64,000 nt of DNA from Marinobacter salinisoli (GTDB lineage Bacteria; Pseudomonadota; Gammaproteobacteria; Pseudomonadales; Oleiphilaceae), in contig NZ_CP071247.1 of assembly GCF_017301335.1 (NCBI RefSeq), forward strand, positions 3,038,001 through 3,102,000, written 5' to 3'. A program made the position numbers and the translations under genes. The notes beneath the pieces were generated by a model. The model saw only the letters and a list, made by a program, of their open reading frames with translations, was not told where the DNA came from and searched no databases. Positions 22,991-32,678 of this stretch are shown here, one piece after another (position 1 is the stretch's first letter; each line of letters starts with the position of its first letter).

Positions 22991-23013
22991 TTACCCACAG
23001 AATCTGTGGATAA
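22991..23013. promoter_or_regulatory. Palindromic pair of DnaA boxes next to AT-rich DNA
   Basis: TGTGGATAA (23005-23013) is a perfect DnaA box on the minus strand, and TTACCCACA (22991-22999) is a one-mismatch box on the plus strand; together they form a 23-bp near-perfect palindrome. About 60 bp further lies a 70-bp AT-rich tract (23080-23150). No dnaA, dnaN or gyrB is nearby. The rest of 22942-23285 shows no gene. Confidence 0.6.
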
Positions 23014-23285
23014 CTTTGGGGAAAGTTTTTGGGTATAGGCCCCAAGACCCCGTGATTACTACACTTAGGTTAAATTGGTGACAAATTCACCCATAATATT
23101 TTTCTTTTTATTTTCAACATCTTACAAGTCAGAAGAAAAAACTGAACTTATCTCTCAAGCTTTGTGCACGGAACACCCAAAAAGGCACCAGGAGTGTGCA
23201 TAAACCAAATCAGTCAAGCCTTTTTTTCCGCTTATTCACCTTTTTTCGGTTGACTCGCGCCTTTAAAGGGCAGCGCAGCGCCCAC

Positions 23286-23336
23286 AAAAAAACCGGCCGG
23301 AAAAACGCCGATGCTTCAGCGCTCTTCAGGCCGGTT
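23286..23336 (-). terminator. Terminator downstream of purL
   Basis: Minus strand: AACCGGCC at 23336-23329 pairs with GGCCGGTT at 23298-23291, followed by five more T. The 30-base loop itself can fold (GAGCGCTGAAGC). It lies 22 bases after the purL stop. Confidence 0.75.
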
Positions 23337-23358
23337 TCGTTACCCGGGCTTCAGGTCA

Positions 23359-26300
23359 TTAACCGAACCACCGGCGCGCGTTCCGGAACATACGCATCCA
23401 GGGTCCGTCCTCTTGCCAGTCATCTGGCCGCCAGGAATGCTGAATCGCACGGAATACGCGCTCCGGATGGGGCATCATAATAGTGACCCGGCCATCCCGG
23501 GTAGTGACACCGGTAATGCCCGCCTCAGAGCCGTTCGGATTGAACGGGTAGCGGGTAGTCGCCTGGCCCCGGTTGTCCACATAACGCAAAGCAACCATGT
23601 CGCGCTCCATCAGGCTCTCGACAGTGTCGTCACCAGCAAACTCCACCCGCCCCTCACCGTGGGCCACGGCGATCGGCATGCGGGAGCCGGCCATGCCATC
23701 GAGGAAGGCTGATGGCGACGGCATGACTTCCGTCATCACCAAACGGGCCTCGAACTGTTCGGACTGGTTTCGGACAAACCGGGGCCAGCCATCGCTGCCG
23801 GGGATCAGCTCATGCAGATTGGAGAGCATCTGACAGCCGTTACACACCCCCAGTGCCAGGGTGTCCTGCCGGTTAAAAAACGCAGCGAACTGATCGCGGA
23901 CCCGGTCATTGAACAGAATGGACTTTGCCCACCCCTCACCGGCGCCCAACACATCCCCGAACGAGAAGCCACCACAGGCCACCAGACTCTTGTACCCGTC
24001 CAGCGTTACTCGCCCGGCCAGAAGATCACTCATGTGGACATCCACAGCCTCGAAACCGGCGCGATCGAACGCCGCGGCCATCTCAACCTGGCCATTCACG
24101 CCCTGCTCGCGCAACACAGCCACCTTCGGACGCGCACCACGATTGATAAACGGCGCGGCCACGTCTTCGTTGATGTCGAAGGACAGCTCGGCGCTCAGGC
24201 CAGGATCTTCTGCGTCCAGCAGGTTATCGAATTCTTCCTGCGCGCAGTCTGCGTTATCCCGCAGGGACTGGACCCGGAAGCTGGTTTCTGCCCACAACCG
24301 CTGGAGCGTCGCACGGGGTTCATCAATGAAAGTACTGTCTTCAAAACTGAAGCGGATACGATCCTCGCTGTTGAGGCTACCGATCACACTGGAGTGCTCA
24401 CCCAGGCCCGCTGCGGACAGCTGCTGAAGCACGAACGCCGTGTCATCCTTGCGTACCTGAATGACCGCCCCAAGCTCTTCATTAAAAATCTCGCGAGCCA
24501 GCTGTACCTTTTTATCCACCAGCCCGTCGAGCCGCACATCAATACCAACATGCCCGGCGAAGGCCATTTCAGCCAGCGTCACGAACGCACCGCCATCAGA
24601 GCGGTCATGGTAAGCCAGCAGTTTACCGTCGGCATTCAGGCCCTGAATCACCGCAAAGAACGCCTTGACGTCCTCGGGGTTGTCCAGGTCCGGGGCAACA
24701 GCGCCTACCTGCTTGTACACCTGCGCCAGCGCGGATCCGCCCAGCCGGTTCTGGCCAGCGGCCAGATCGATCAGGATCAGATCGGTCTCACCAGCATCGG
24801 TGCGCAGCTGAGGGGTCAGGGTGCGGGCAACATCCGTGACCGGTGCAAAGCCGCTGACAACGAGTGACAGCGGTGCAGTTACACTCTTTTGCTCTCCGTT
24901 GTCCTCTTCCCAGGTGGTCTTCATTGACATGGAGTCTTTCCCCACCGGGATGGTGATCCCCAGCTCAGGGCACAGCTCCATGCCGACGGCGCGCACGGTT
25001 TCGTAGAGATTTTCGTCTTCGCCGGGATGACCTGCTGCCGCCATCCAGTTAGCGGACAGACGGATGTCCGACAGCTTGCCAATCGGTGCTGCAGCGATGT
25101 TGGTAATAACCTCGCCCACCGCCATGCGGCCGGACGCCGGCGCGTCAATCACGGCAACTGGCGTACGTTCACCCATGGCCATGGCCTCGCCAGTTTGAAC
25201 GTCATAGGCGGCCGTTGTCACAGCCACGTCACTGACCGGCACCTGCCACGGGCCCACCATCTGGTCCCGGGCCACCAGACCGGTAATGGTCCGGTCACCA
25301 ATGGTGATCAGAAAGCTCTTCGAACCGACCGAGGGCAGGCGCAGTACCCGACGAACGGCATCGTTCAGATCAATCTTGGAAGAGTCGAAAATTGGCTTGG
25401 TAAAGGACGAGCGACTGACACTTCGATGCATGCGCGGCGGCTTGCCAAACAGCACCTCCATCGGAAGATCCACCGGCTTCTCATCAAAGTAGGAATCACC
25501 CAGTTCCAGATGATGCTCTTCCGTCGCTTCACCGATCACCGCGTAGGGGCAACGCTCCCGGCGGCACAGGGCGTCAAATTGCTCCAGGTTTTCCTGAGCA
25601 ACCGCAAGCACATAACGCTCCTGAGATTCGTTGCACCAGATTTCCAGGGGCGACATGCCTGGCTCATCGCTGGGGATTTCGCGCAACTCAAACTTACCGC
25701 CGCGACCACCATCCTTGACCAGTTCCGGCATCGCGTTGGACAGGCCACCCGCACCGACGTCATGGATGAAGGCAATCGGGTTGTTGTCACCCATTTGCCA
25801 GCACCGGTCGATGACTTCCTGGCAGCGGCGCTCCATTTCGGGGTTATCCCGCTGAACCGAGGCAAAATCCAGGTTTTCGTTACTGGACCCCGAATCCATG
25901 GACGACGCCGCGCCACCCCCCAGGCCGATCAGCATAGAAGGCCCGCCCAGTACGATCAGCTTGGCCCCCACCGGAATGTTGCCTTTTTCGACGTGTTCTT
26001 CGCGGATGTTGCCGAGCCCGCCGGCAATCATAATAGGTTTGTGGTAGCCGCGAACTTCCTCACCCGCAGGGCCTGGCACCTTCTCTTCGAAGGTACGGAA
26101 ATACCCGGCAAGGTTGGGACGACCGAATTCGTTATTAAAGGAGGCACCCCCGATCGGCCCTTCGATCATGATATCCAGCGCCGACACGATCCGATCCGGC
26201 TTGCCGTAATTCCCCTCCCATGGCTGGATATCGCCAGGCAGATTCAGGTTGGACACGGTAAACCCGGTGAGCCCGGCTTTTGGCTTGGAGCCTCGGCCAG

Positions 26301-27264
26301 TGGCACCTTCGTCCCGGATCTCGCCACCGGAGCCTGTTGCTGCGCCGGCCGCCGGCGCAATCGCCGTAGGGTGGTTGTGGGTTTCCACCTTCATCAAAAT
26401 ATGGATGTCTTCTTCGTTGTAGCCGTAAACACCACTTTCCGGGTTCGGGAAGAAGCGGCCACCGCGACTACCGCGAATCACGGACGCATTGTCTTTGTAA
26501 GCAGACAGCACGCCTTCACTGTTCATTTCATAAGTGTTACGGATCATCGCGAACAGCGACTTTTCCTGTCCTTCACCGTCGATATCCCAGGACGCATTGA
26601 AAATCTTGTGGCGGCAATGCTCCGAGTTCGCCTGGGCGAACATCATCAGCTCAACGTCGGTTGGATCCCGCTGCAGATCCGTGAACGACTTGGTGAGGTA
26701 GTCGATCTCATCTTCTGCCAGAGCCAGCCCGAGACGACCATTGGCTTCGACAAGCGCAGCACGGCCACCCTCGAGCACCGGAACGCGTTCAAGCGGCCGA
26801 GGCTCGTCATGGCTGAACAGGAGTCCCGCACCGGCCATTTCATGGAACACGGTCTGGGTCATGCGATCGTGCAGCAGCGCCGCAATATCCTCGCGCTGGG
26901 CGAGACTCAGCTTACGGCTGGCACGTACATAAAAGGCTGTGCCGCGTTCGATACGCTGGATCTGACGCAGGCCACAGTTACGGGCAATGTCGGTGGCCTT
27001 GCTGGACCAAGGCGACAAGGTACCCGGGCGGGGCACCACCAGGAACAAAACGCCGTCTGGCTCTTCCGTTGGCACGCTCGGCCCATACTTCAGAAGCCGC
27101 TCCAGAATCGCCTGCTCCGATGCCGAAAGATCCGTTTCGAGATCCACAAAGTGCATGAATTCGGCGTAAACGTGCTCCACCTCAGGCACCACGTCCTGGA
27201 TTCGAGCGTGCAATTTACGGGAACGAAAAGGCGAAAGCGCCGGGGCGCCGCGAAGTTCGAGCAT
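23359..27264 (-). CDS. purL: Phosphoribosylformylglycinamidine synthase (FGAM synthase), large single-chain form
   Basis: 1301 residues, the normal size of the gammaproteobacterial fused enzyme. It converts FGAR, glutamine and ATP to FGAM, purine step 4. An N-terminal PurS-like part is followed by two AIR-synthase-type halves with [13 protein letters not shown] and [13 protein letters not shown], and a C-terminal glutamine amidotransferase domain from about residue 1040: [13 protein letters not shown], the catalytic Cys in LGVCNGCQM, and [11 protein letters not shown] with the His of the triad. I chose the ATG at 27264 ([11 protein letters not shown]), matching known homologues; the upstream frame to 27423 is unlikely to be translated. 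It is divergent from mltF, as in E. coli. Confidence 0.97.
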   Translation of the reverse strand: MLELRGAPALSPFRSRKLHARIQDVVPEVEHVYAEFMHFVDLETDLSASEQAILERLLKYGPSVPTEEPDGVLFLVVPRPGTLSPWSSKATDIARNCGLRQIQRIERGTAFYVRASRKLSLAQREDIAALLHDRMTQTVFHEMAGAGLLFSHDEPRPLERVPVLEGGRAALVEANGRLGLALAEDEIDYLTKSFTDLQRDPTDVELMMFAQANSEHCRHKIFNASWDIDGEGQEKSLFAMIRNTYEMNSEGVLSAYKDNASVIRGSRGGRFFPNPESGVYGYNEEDIHILMKVETHNHPTAIAPAAGAATGSGGEIRDEGATGRGSKPKAGLTGFTVSNLNLPGDIQPWEGNYGKPDRIVSALDIMIEGPIGGASFNNEFGRPNLAGYFRTFEEKVPGPAGEEVRGYHKPIMIAGGLGNIREEHVEKGNIPVGAKLIVLGGPSMLIGLGGGAASSMDSGSSNENLDFASVQRDNPEMERRCQEVIDRCWQMGDNNPIAFIHDVGAGGLSNAMPELVKDGGRGGKFELREIPSDEPGMSPLEIWCNESQERYVLAVAQENLEQFDALCRRERCPYAVIGEATEEHHLELGDSYFDEKPVDLPMEVLFGKPPRMHRSVSRSSFTKPIFDSSKIDLNDAVRRVLRLPSVGSKSFLITIGDRTITGLVARDQMVGPWQVPVSDVAVTTAAYDVQTGEAMAMGERTPVAVIDAPASGRMAVGEVITNIAAAPIGKLSDIRLSANWMAAAGHPGEDENLYETVRAVGMELCPELGITIPVGKDSMSMKTTWEEDNGEQKSVTAPLSLVVSGFAPVTDVARTLTPQLRTDAGETDLILIDLAAGQNRLGGSALAQVYKQVGAVAPDLDNPEDVKAFFAVIQGLNADGKLLAYHDRSDGGAFVTLAEMAFAGHVGIDVRLDGLVDKKVQLAREIFNEELGAVIQVRKDDTAFVLQQLSAAGLGEHSSVIGSLNSEDRIRFSFEDSTFIDEPRATLQRLWAETSFRVQSLRDNADCAQEEFDNLLDAEDPGLSAELSFDINEDVAAPFINRGARPKVAVLREQGVNGQVEMAAAFDRAGFEAVDVHMSDLLAGRVTLDGYKSLVACGGFSFGDVLGAGEGWAKSILFNDRVRDQFAAFFNRQDTLALGVCNGCQMLSNLHELIPGSDGWPRFVRNQSEQFEARLVMTEVMPSPSAFLDGMAGSRMPIAVAHGEGRVEFAGDDTVESLMERDMVALRYVDNRGQATTRYPFNPNGSEAGITGVTTRDGRVTIMMPHPERVFRAIQHSWRPDDWQEDGPWMRMFRNARRWFG

Positions 27265-27530
27265 GATGTCAACCTGTATCGCGCGAGAAGAGGAAATCTG
27301 GATGAATTTGGAAAGGCCGCCATGATACTCCAAAGCCGGACCGGGATACAGTTTCCGTACCCCCCTGGAAACTGGACAATTGACATTGTTTTGCATATTA
27401 CTTAGGCAAGCCGTGTTGACCAATGCTCACAGGGCGTTGATCATTCAGGTGTGGATGGAAGCCACACTCAGCACGACATCGGATGCGTCTATTTCTTCAA
27501 ACCTGACGTATCCCGACGAGCCAGCTGTAA

Positions 27531-29060
27531 ATGGAGTTCAGGGAAGTGTTCAGATCAATATTGGAAAAAGCGGCGGCTCCTGCCAGGATTCCCGTTCTTG
27601 TGTGCGCTGCCTTGGTGATTGCGGGCTGCTCACGCCCCAGCACCCTGCAGGAAATCCGTGACGAAAACGTTCTGCACGTCATCGCCCGGGAGGCGCCATC
27701 GATCTATTTTGACGGCCGCGATGGCCCCACGGGATACGATTTCGAACTGGCCAAGCGGTTTGCCAAAGAGCTCGGCGTAAAACTGAGGGTCCGCGTCGCG
27801 CAGGACAACACCGAAGTTCTATCGGTACTCTCTCGCAACTTCGCCCATATCGGCCTGGCGGGATTGTCAGCACAACCTGGGCTGGAAGGCGACTACCAAA
27901 CCCTGCCTACGGGCATCTCTGCCCAATCAGTAGTGGTATATAACCGCGACTTTCCGGCTCCAGATTCGCTGCCTGACCTGGCGGGCAATACCTTGCATAT
28001 GGTTGCCGAAAGCAACCACCAACACTTGCTGGAAGACGCCAAAGTGCAGTCAGCCGGAACGCATTGGCAAGTGCATCCGGGCCTCGATGCAGCCGGCATC
28101 CTTGCTCGCGTCGAAACCGGTGAATTCGGATACGCGGTGGTCTCTTCTAACGAATTGGAGCTAAACCACGTCTTCTTCCCCAAGGTGAAAGAAGCCTTTG
28201 CACTGGGTGAACCGGAAGAGCTGGTATGGCTCTTTCCGGCCGCCCAGGACGACACCCTGCTCAAGGCCGCGCGGCAGTTTCTCAAACAACTCCAGGCCAA
28301 CGGCACCCAGGCTCAGCTGGCCGAACGCTTTTACGGGCACCTTGACCGCCTGAATTACGTGGGGGCCAGAACCTTCATGCACCACGTAGACAACCGGCTG
28401 CCCAAGTATTCCGACATGTTCCGCAACTACGCCCGCGAATACGGCGTTGACTGGCGGTTGCTGGCCGCCATTGGCTACCAGGAATCCCACTGGCGGCCCA
28501 ATGCGGTCTCGCCTACTGGCGTGCGCGGACTCATGATGCTGACTCGAAACACCGCCAAGTATATTGGCATTAACAACCGACTGGACGCAGAGCAAAGCAT
28601 CCATGGCGGCGCGAAGTATTTCCGGATGGTTCATGACCAGATTCCCGATCGAATTCCGGAACCGGATAGAACCTGGTTTGCACTGGCTTCCTACAACGTG
28701 GGCTTCGGACATCTGGAAGATGCCCGCAGGCTGGCTCAAAATGCCGGTCGCGATCCCGACCGTTGGATGGACGTGAAAGAATTCCTGCCACTGCTTGCGC
28801 AAAAAGAGTGGTACACGAAAACCCGTTTCGGTTACGCCCGTGGCCATGAGCCCGTGCTGTACGTTCAGAATATCCGCCGTTATTACGATGTGCTGGCACG
28901 GGTGGCAGAGCCGGCCAACGATGACGGGGAAAATGCGCCAAAGATCGTGGACCTCGAAGCGAAGAACGCAGGTAGCGACACCGGTGGCAGCAAGAAACCC
29001 AATCTGGACATCCAGGCCAGCCTGCCACCCGATATGGGGGTGATCCCACCTACCCTGTAG
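27531..29060 (+). CDS. mltF: Membrane-bound lytic murein transglycosylase F
   Basis: 509 residues. A lipoprotein signal ends in the lipobox VIAGC (C33), so it is an outer-membrane-anchored periplasmic enzyme. Residues about 40-270 form an SBP_bac_3-like regulatory domain (LHVIAREAPSIYFDG, GYDFELAKRFAKELG). The C-terminal SLT domain has AIGYQESHW with catalytic E318, then NAVSPTGVRGLMMLT and ASYNVGFGHLEDAR. It cleaves the MurNAc-GlcNAc bond of peptidoglycan to the anhydro form. The ATG at 27531 lacks a clear ribosome binding site; GTG at 27546 has GGAG 9 nt upstream and may be the true start. Confidence 0.94.
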   Translation: MEFREVFRSILEKAAAPARIPVLVCAALVIAGCSRPSTLQEIRDENVLHVIAREAPSIYFDGRDGPTGYDFELAKRFAKELGVKLRVRVAQDNTEVLSVLSRNFAHIGLAGLSAQPGLEGDYQTLPTGISAQSVVVYNRDFPAPDSLPDLAGNTLHMVAESNHQHLLEDAKVQSAGTHWQVHPGLDAAGILARVETGEFGYAVVSSNELELNHVFFPKVKEAFALGEPEELVWLFPAAQDDTLLKAARQFLKQLQANGTQAQLAERFYGHLDRLNYVGARTFMHHVDNRLPKYSDMFRNYAREYGVDWRLLAAIGYQESHWRPNAVSPTGVRGLMMLTRNTAKYIGINNRLDAEQSIHGGAKYFRMVHDQIPDRIPEPDRTWFALASYNVGFGHLEDARRLAQNAGRDPDRWMDVKEFLPLLAQKEWYTKTRFGYARGHEPVLYVQNIRRYYDVLARVAEPANDDGENAPKIVDLEAKNAGSDTGGSKKPNLDIQASLPPDMGVIPPTL

Positions 29061-29096
29061 CGGCCAGCGACGACAAGAGCGCCAGCGAAACGGAGC

Positions 29097-29573
29097 TTAA
29101 TCGCCCTGGTGCCGAGCCTCCAGCGCCCACTCAACCTGAGCAACCGAGAATCCGCGCCGGGTCAGAAAACGGGCCTGGCGCATTTTTTCATTCCAGTCCT
29201 CTCGCAAGTCATCGAGCCCAAACCGCTTGTCACGCAGGGACACCGCCCTTTCGCGCCAGGCTTGTTCGCTCACCTGCTCCAGGCAGTCAGGCGCAACATC
29301 TACCCCGCGTTGCTGCAGCTCAGCCAGAATGCGAAGCGGGCCATAGCCTAGGTCCATTCGCTGACGCGCATACACATCCGCAAACCGGGTATCGTCGAGC
29401 CACCCCTTCTGCTCATACTCGTCCAGAACGCGGTCGATAACCTCACGATCGATGCGGCGCTGACGCAGTTTCATCGTCAGCTCCATACGACTGTGCTCGC
29501 GCCGGGCCAGAAGTCGAAGCGCCACTGAGCGAGCCTTGTGGAGAGGATCGTCCTGATTTTCCTGTTTTGCCAT
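29097..29573 (-). CDS. recX: Regulatory protein RecX
   Basis: 158 residues, all helical, with the three-helix repeats of RecX: ALRLLARREHSRMELTMKL, IDRVLDEYEQKGWLDDTRFA (with the family YLDD/WLDD-FA motif) and YARQRMDLGYGPLRIL. RecX inhibits RecA filament growth. recA is usually directly upstream; here the upstream neighbour is the divergent DUF349 gene, so recX stands alone in this window. It converges with mltF over a 36-bp gap without a visible terminator. Confidence 0.92.
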   Translation of the reverse strand: MAKQENQDDPLHKARSVALRLLARREHSRMELTMKLRQRRIDREVIDRVLDEYEQKGWLDDTRFADVYARQRMDLGYGPLRILAELQQRGVDVAPDCLEQVSEQAWRERAVSLRDKRFGLDDLREDWNEKMRQARFLTRRGFSVAQVEWALEARHQGD

Positions 29574-29626
29574 TCAGCCCCTTCCCGCCTGTGCAATCAA
29601 AACGCTAGACTAGCCCCGGAATTCAC

Positions 29627-29648
29627 GTTACCGGGTTTAACCGGTAAC
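29627..29648. promoter_or_regulatory. Inverted repeat between recX and the DUF349 gene
   Basis: GTTACCGG (29627-29634), loop GTTTAA, CCGGTAAC (29641-29648): a perfect 8-bp repeat in a divergent intergenic region. No T-run follows, so an operator is likelier than a terminator. The binding protein is unknown. Confidence 0.4.
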
Positions 29649-29745
29649 CGTACCCAGCCCCTCCTTTTTGTGAGGCGCTGATGGCCGGTGGCGGTTTACT
29701 GTGCCCGACACCGAGGACTGGTTTCAATCCCGAAAGGATACCTTC

Positions 29746-32214
29746 ATGGCTGCATTCATTAAGAAACTGTTCAAATCCAAAAACGCTTCCAAACCTGCCC
29801 CGACACACCCGACTGAACAGACGGCGAAAGATCTTCACCAGCCAGATACCCGGGATACCCTGCGAGAGCAGCAGAACCAGATGCTCAATAACGGTCCCGA
29901 CCAGCAGCAACTGGCAACGCTGGCCGTTGAAGGCGTAACAGCCGATATCCGGCTGAATGCAGCCAAACAGCTGGCCGACCCCGATTGCCTGCAACAGGTA
30001 CAGAAAAACGCCAAAGGCAAAGACAAAGGGGTATACCAGGCCGTCCGGCAGACCATCCAGAGTCAACGGGAAGCCAAGGCCCGCGAGGAAGCTCGCTCAG
30101 CACTCATCGCAAACCTGATTCAGTCGGCCCAGGAGCAGGCCCGTAGCGAAGATACGAAGCTGTATGCGGCAAGGCTCGAGGCGCTACAGGCCCAGTGGCA
30201 AGAGGTGGAACAGCATGCCTCCGCTGAACAAGTGCAGGACTTCTGGGAAGCGCGACGACAATGCCAGGAACGTCTCGACACCATGCAGCAGGTGCGCGAC
30301 GAAGAAGCCCGTCATACCGCCCAGAAGCAACAGCGCGCCGAAACTCTGGACCTTCTGAAAACGACACTGAACGACCTCCGCACGCACTCGCCGGATGATC
30401 TGCCGTCACTGTCTTCCCTGGACGCCCTGCAGAAAACCCAGGAGAACCGATGGCTGGAGGCTACAAGGGATACCGCGGTTCCGGACCCGGAAAAGAAAGC
30501 CTATAACGAATCGATGCTTGCCCTGCGCACCTATGTCAGCGCCGTTCGCCGAATTGCCCAGCACAAAGACGCGCTTTCTGCTTTGACCGCTGCGCAGGAG
30601 ACTGCGGGCGAGAACAACAGCGACCTGAAAACTCAGGCGCAAGACCTGGTTGAGCAAATCAGCTGGCCGGAGGGCTACCCGCTGCCCGGCGCACTTCAGG
30701 CCGCGCAGAAACTGGCGCAAAAGCAGCCGCCAGCTCAGGCTGCTCCAAGCCGCAACGAACCTTCCAATGATGCAATCGTGGCCGAACTGGAAAAAACCAT
30801 CACCAATCTTGAGAACGCTCTTGAGGGCAAGCAGTTGAAAGAATCCCGGCAACTGCTCAAAGCGGCACAGTCGGCATTCAAACGCCTGAATCAACGGGAA
30901 CGCAAAGCCTTTCAAGCTCGCATTCAGCGCCTGAACGGCCAAGTAAACGAACTCAGCGACTGGCTGGGATTTGCCACAGAGCCTAAGCAAATCGCTTTGT
31001 GCGAGCAGATGGAATACCTGGCCGAGCAGCCCATGGAACCGGAAGCCAAGGCGGATCGCATCAAAGACCTGCAAAAAGAATGGCGTGAACTTGGGGGTTC
31101 GTCCGACCGCGCCCTGTGGACACGATTCAAGGAAGCCTCAGACCGGGCCTTCGAACCTTGCAGGGATTACTTCTCGGCGAAATCCGGCCTGAAACAGAGC
31201 AACCTCGAAAAACGCCAAAAAATCTGCGACGAATTAGAAACGTTCCTGACACAGGCAGACTGGTCTGCCATGGATTGGAAAGGCGCAGAAAAAATCCACC
31301 ACACCGCCCGTCAGGAATGGAAGGCTGCCTGGCCAGTGGAGTTCCGGGACAACCGCGCGGTGCAGAAGCGCTTTGATGACCTGCTCAAGCGACTGGAAGC
31401 GCCGCTTGACCAAGAGCGTGAGAAGAACGAAGCCCAGAAAAAGGCTATTGTGGAAAAAGCCCAGGCTCTGATCGAGCAGGAACCGCTGCAGGACGCAATC
31501 AACCAGGCCAAAGATCTGCAGCAGGAATGGAAAACCATAGGCATCACGCGCCACCGGGAAGATCGCAAACTTTGGCAGGCATTCCGCCGCGCCTGCGACC
31601 AGATCTTTGACCGCCGGGACGCCCAGCGCAACGCCCACAAGGAAGCCATCAAGGCCGCCGATGAGGCCGCGACACAGGCGCTCGATGACATCGGCCGATG
31701 CAACGAGAGCAGTGCCCAGAGCAAGCTTTCAGACGGCTTGCAGCGCCTGAACACCTTGCTGAGCAGCGACGTTTCCAGCACCACCCGGGAAAAGCTGAAA
31801 GCCGAGGTTCAGCGCTTGAAGCAGGCCCTCGCCCGACAGGCGATGGGGGAAACCATCAGTCACTGGCAAGGGCTGGTCGCACAAAGTGCAGAGGCTAAAC
31901 TCGATGAGTCAGCCGTGCCCGCTCACTGGCCCGAGCTGGCCCGCCACCTCAGCCATGCAGATTACAGCGAACTGGCAATCCGGGCCGAAATTCTGAGCGG
32001 CGTGGAATCTCCGGCCGAAGAGCAACAACGCCGAATGGAAATCCAGGTTCGTCGCCTGGCCGACGGCATGGGTGCATCCGAACCGTCTGGCAGCAAAATG
32101 GAAGAACTGGAAAAGCTGGTAGCCGGCTGGTGCGTCGACAATGCCAGCCAACAGCCGGATCAGTCACTCACCCAGCGCATGAGCAAGGCAATATCGGCAC
32201 TGGCCGGCGACTGA
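29746..32214 (+). CDS. DUF349 repeat protein
   Basis: 822 residues, hydrophilic and almost wholly alpha-helical, rich in Gln, Ala, Lys and Glu. The DUF349 repeats can be seen as ...LQKEWRELGGSSDRALWTRFKEASDRAF, ...AEKIHHTARQEWKAAWPVEF and ...DLQQEWKTIGITRHREDRKLWQAFRRACDQIFDRR, each with a W-x(5)-G/P core followed by LW..F. Function is unknown; the family is widespread and sometimes near stress genes. The start at 29746 (MAAFIKKLFKS) follows GAAAGGAT; an in-frame GTG at 29701 is less likely. A strong terminator follows inside the convergent gene. Confidence 0.88.
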   Translation: MAAFIKKLFKSKNASKPAPTHPTEQTAKDLHQPDTRDTLREQQNQMLNNGPDQQQLATLAVEGVTADIRLNAAKQLADPDCLQQVQKNAKGKDKGVYQAVRQTIQSQREAKAREEARSALIANLIQSAQEQARSEDTKLYAARLEALQAQWQEVEQHASAEQVQDFWEARRQCQERLDTMQQVRDEEARHTAQKQQRAETLDLLKTTLNDLRTHSPDDLPSLSSLDALQKTQENRWLEATRDTAVPDPEKKAYNESMLALRTYVSAVRRIAQHKDALSALTAAQETAGENNSDLKTQAQDLVEQISWPEGYPLPGALQAAQKLAQKQPPAQAAPSRNEPSNDAIVAELEKTITNLENALEGKQLKESRQLLKAAQSAFKRLNQRERKAFQARIQRLNGQVNELSDWLGFATEPKQIALCEQMEYLAEQPMEPEAKADRIKDLQKEWRELGGSSDRALWTRFKEASDRAFEPCRDYFSAKSGLKQSNLEKRQKICDELETFLTQADWSAMDWKGAEKIHHTARQEWKAAWPVEFRDNRAVQKRFDDLLKRLEAPLDQEREKNEAQKKAIVEKAQALIEQEPLQDAINQAKDLQQEWKTIGITRHREDRKLWQAFRRACDQIFDRRDAQRNAHKEAIKAADEAATQALDDIGRCNESSAQSKLSDGLQRLNTLLSSDVSSTTREKLKAEVQRLKQALARQAMGETISHWQGLVAQSAEAKLDESAVPAHWPELARHLSHADYSELAIRAEILSGVESPAEEQQRRMEIQVRRLADGMGASEPSGSKMEELEKLVAGWCVDNASQQPDQSLTQRMSKAISALAGD

Positions 32215-32228
32215 ACGATCAGCCCCAA

Positions 32229-32489
32229 TCAACGCTGGTGATCGCGCACGAAATCCCTGGCCGTTTTTACAGCGGCCAGGGATTTTTCTTTCATTCCCTT
32301 GAGTTCGTCGTCCCCCAGATAAAACAGCATATCGATGGGGTGGCGATAGTAACGTGGCGGAAGACGGTTGAGCGCTACACACATGACATCGGCCAGATAG
32401 TCAGCGGTATCCGAGTCTTCCCGTGTGGCATCAATGGCATCCTGCACCAGCCGCTCGTAAAAATTATCGATGGCATCTCTGAGGGACAT
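32229..32489 (-). CDS. ComFB family small protein
   Basis: 86 residues. The family core is visible as DVMCVALNRLPPRYYRHPIDMLFYLGDDE: a helical pair followed by the LPPRY...DMLFYL segment of late competence protein ComFB. Its function in Gram-negatives is unknown; in cyanobacteria ComFB-like proteins have been linked to cyclic nucleotide binding. I chose the ATG at 32489 because GGGAGGAG lies 6-8 nt upstream; the longer frame to 32516 runs through that site. Its last codons overlap the terminator of the convergent DUF349 gene. Confidence 0.85.
   Translation of the reverse strand: MSLRDAIDNFYERLVQDAIDATREDSDTADYLADVMCVALNRLPPRYYRHPIDMLFYLGDDELKGMKEKSLAAVKTARDFVRDHQR
32251..32287 (+). terminator. 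Rho-independent terminator of the DUF349 gene, located inside the convergent comFB-like coding region
   Basis: AAATCCCTGGCCG (32251-32263) and CGGCCAGGGATTT (32273-32285) form a perfect 13-bp stem with a 9-base loop TTTTTACAG, followed by TTCTTTC. On the other strand the same bases encode KSLAAVKTARDF of the ComFB-like protein. Confidence 0.88.
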
Positions 32490-32573
32490 GAAAATGCTCC
32501 TCCCACATTCGTGCACGACCTCCCCTTACCATAGAACCACGCCCTAACCTTGTCACTGCGGCTGAGCAATTTC

Positions 32574-32588
32574 GCCAATCGGATTGGC
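32574..32588. promoter_or_regulatory. Palindrome upstream of the thiolase gene
   Basis: GCCAAT-CGG-ATTGGC is a perfect inverted repeat about 90 bp before the thiolase start, between it and the divergent comFB-like gene. It may be an operator for the fatty-acid degradation pair; no regulator is identified. Confidence 0.4.
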
Positions 32589-32678
32589 AGGCACCGTCAT
32601 TACACACGCTCGCTGCTAACCGCTATGGTAAGGCCATCACAACGAATCCGAACAACGATAATGAACTGAGGACAGCCA

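Noticed and set aside
22991..23150. Chromosomal replication origin
   Set aside because: Only two DnaA boxes and no dnaA, dnaN, recF, gyrB or parAB; a titration or regulatory site is the most that can be claimed.
25027..27405. 792-codon open frame on the plus strand opposite purL
   Set aside because: It is antisense to the well-conserved purL frame; long antisense frames are common in GC-rich genes, and the product is His/Arg-rich without any family feature.
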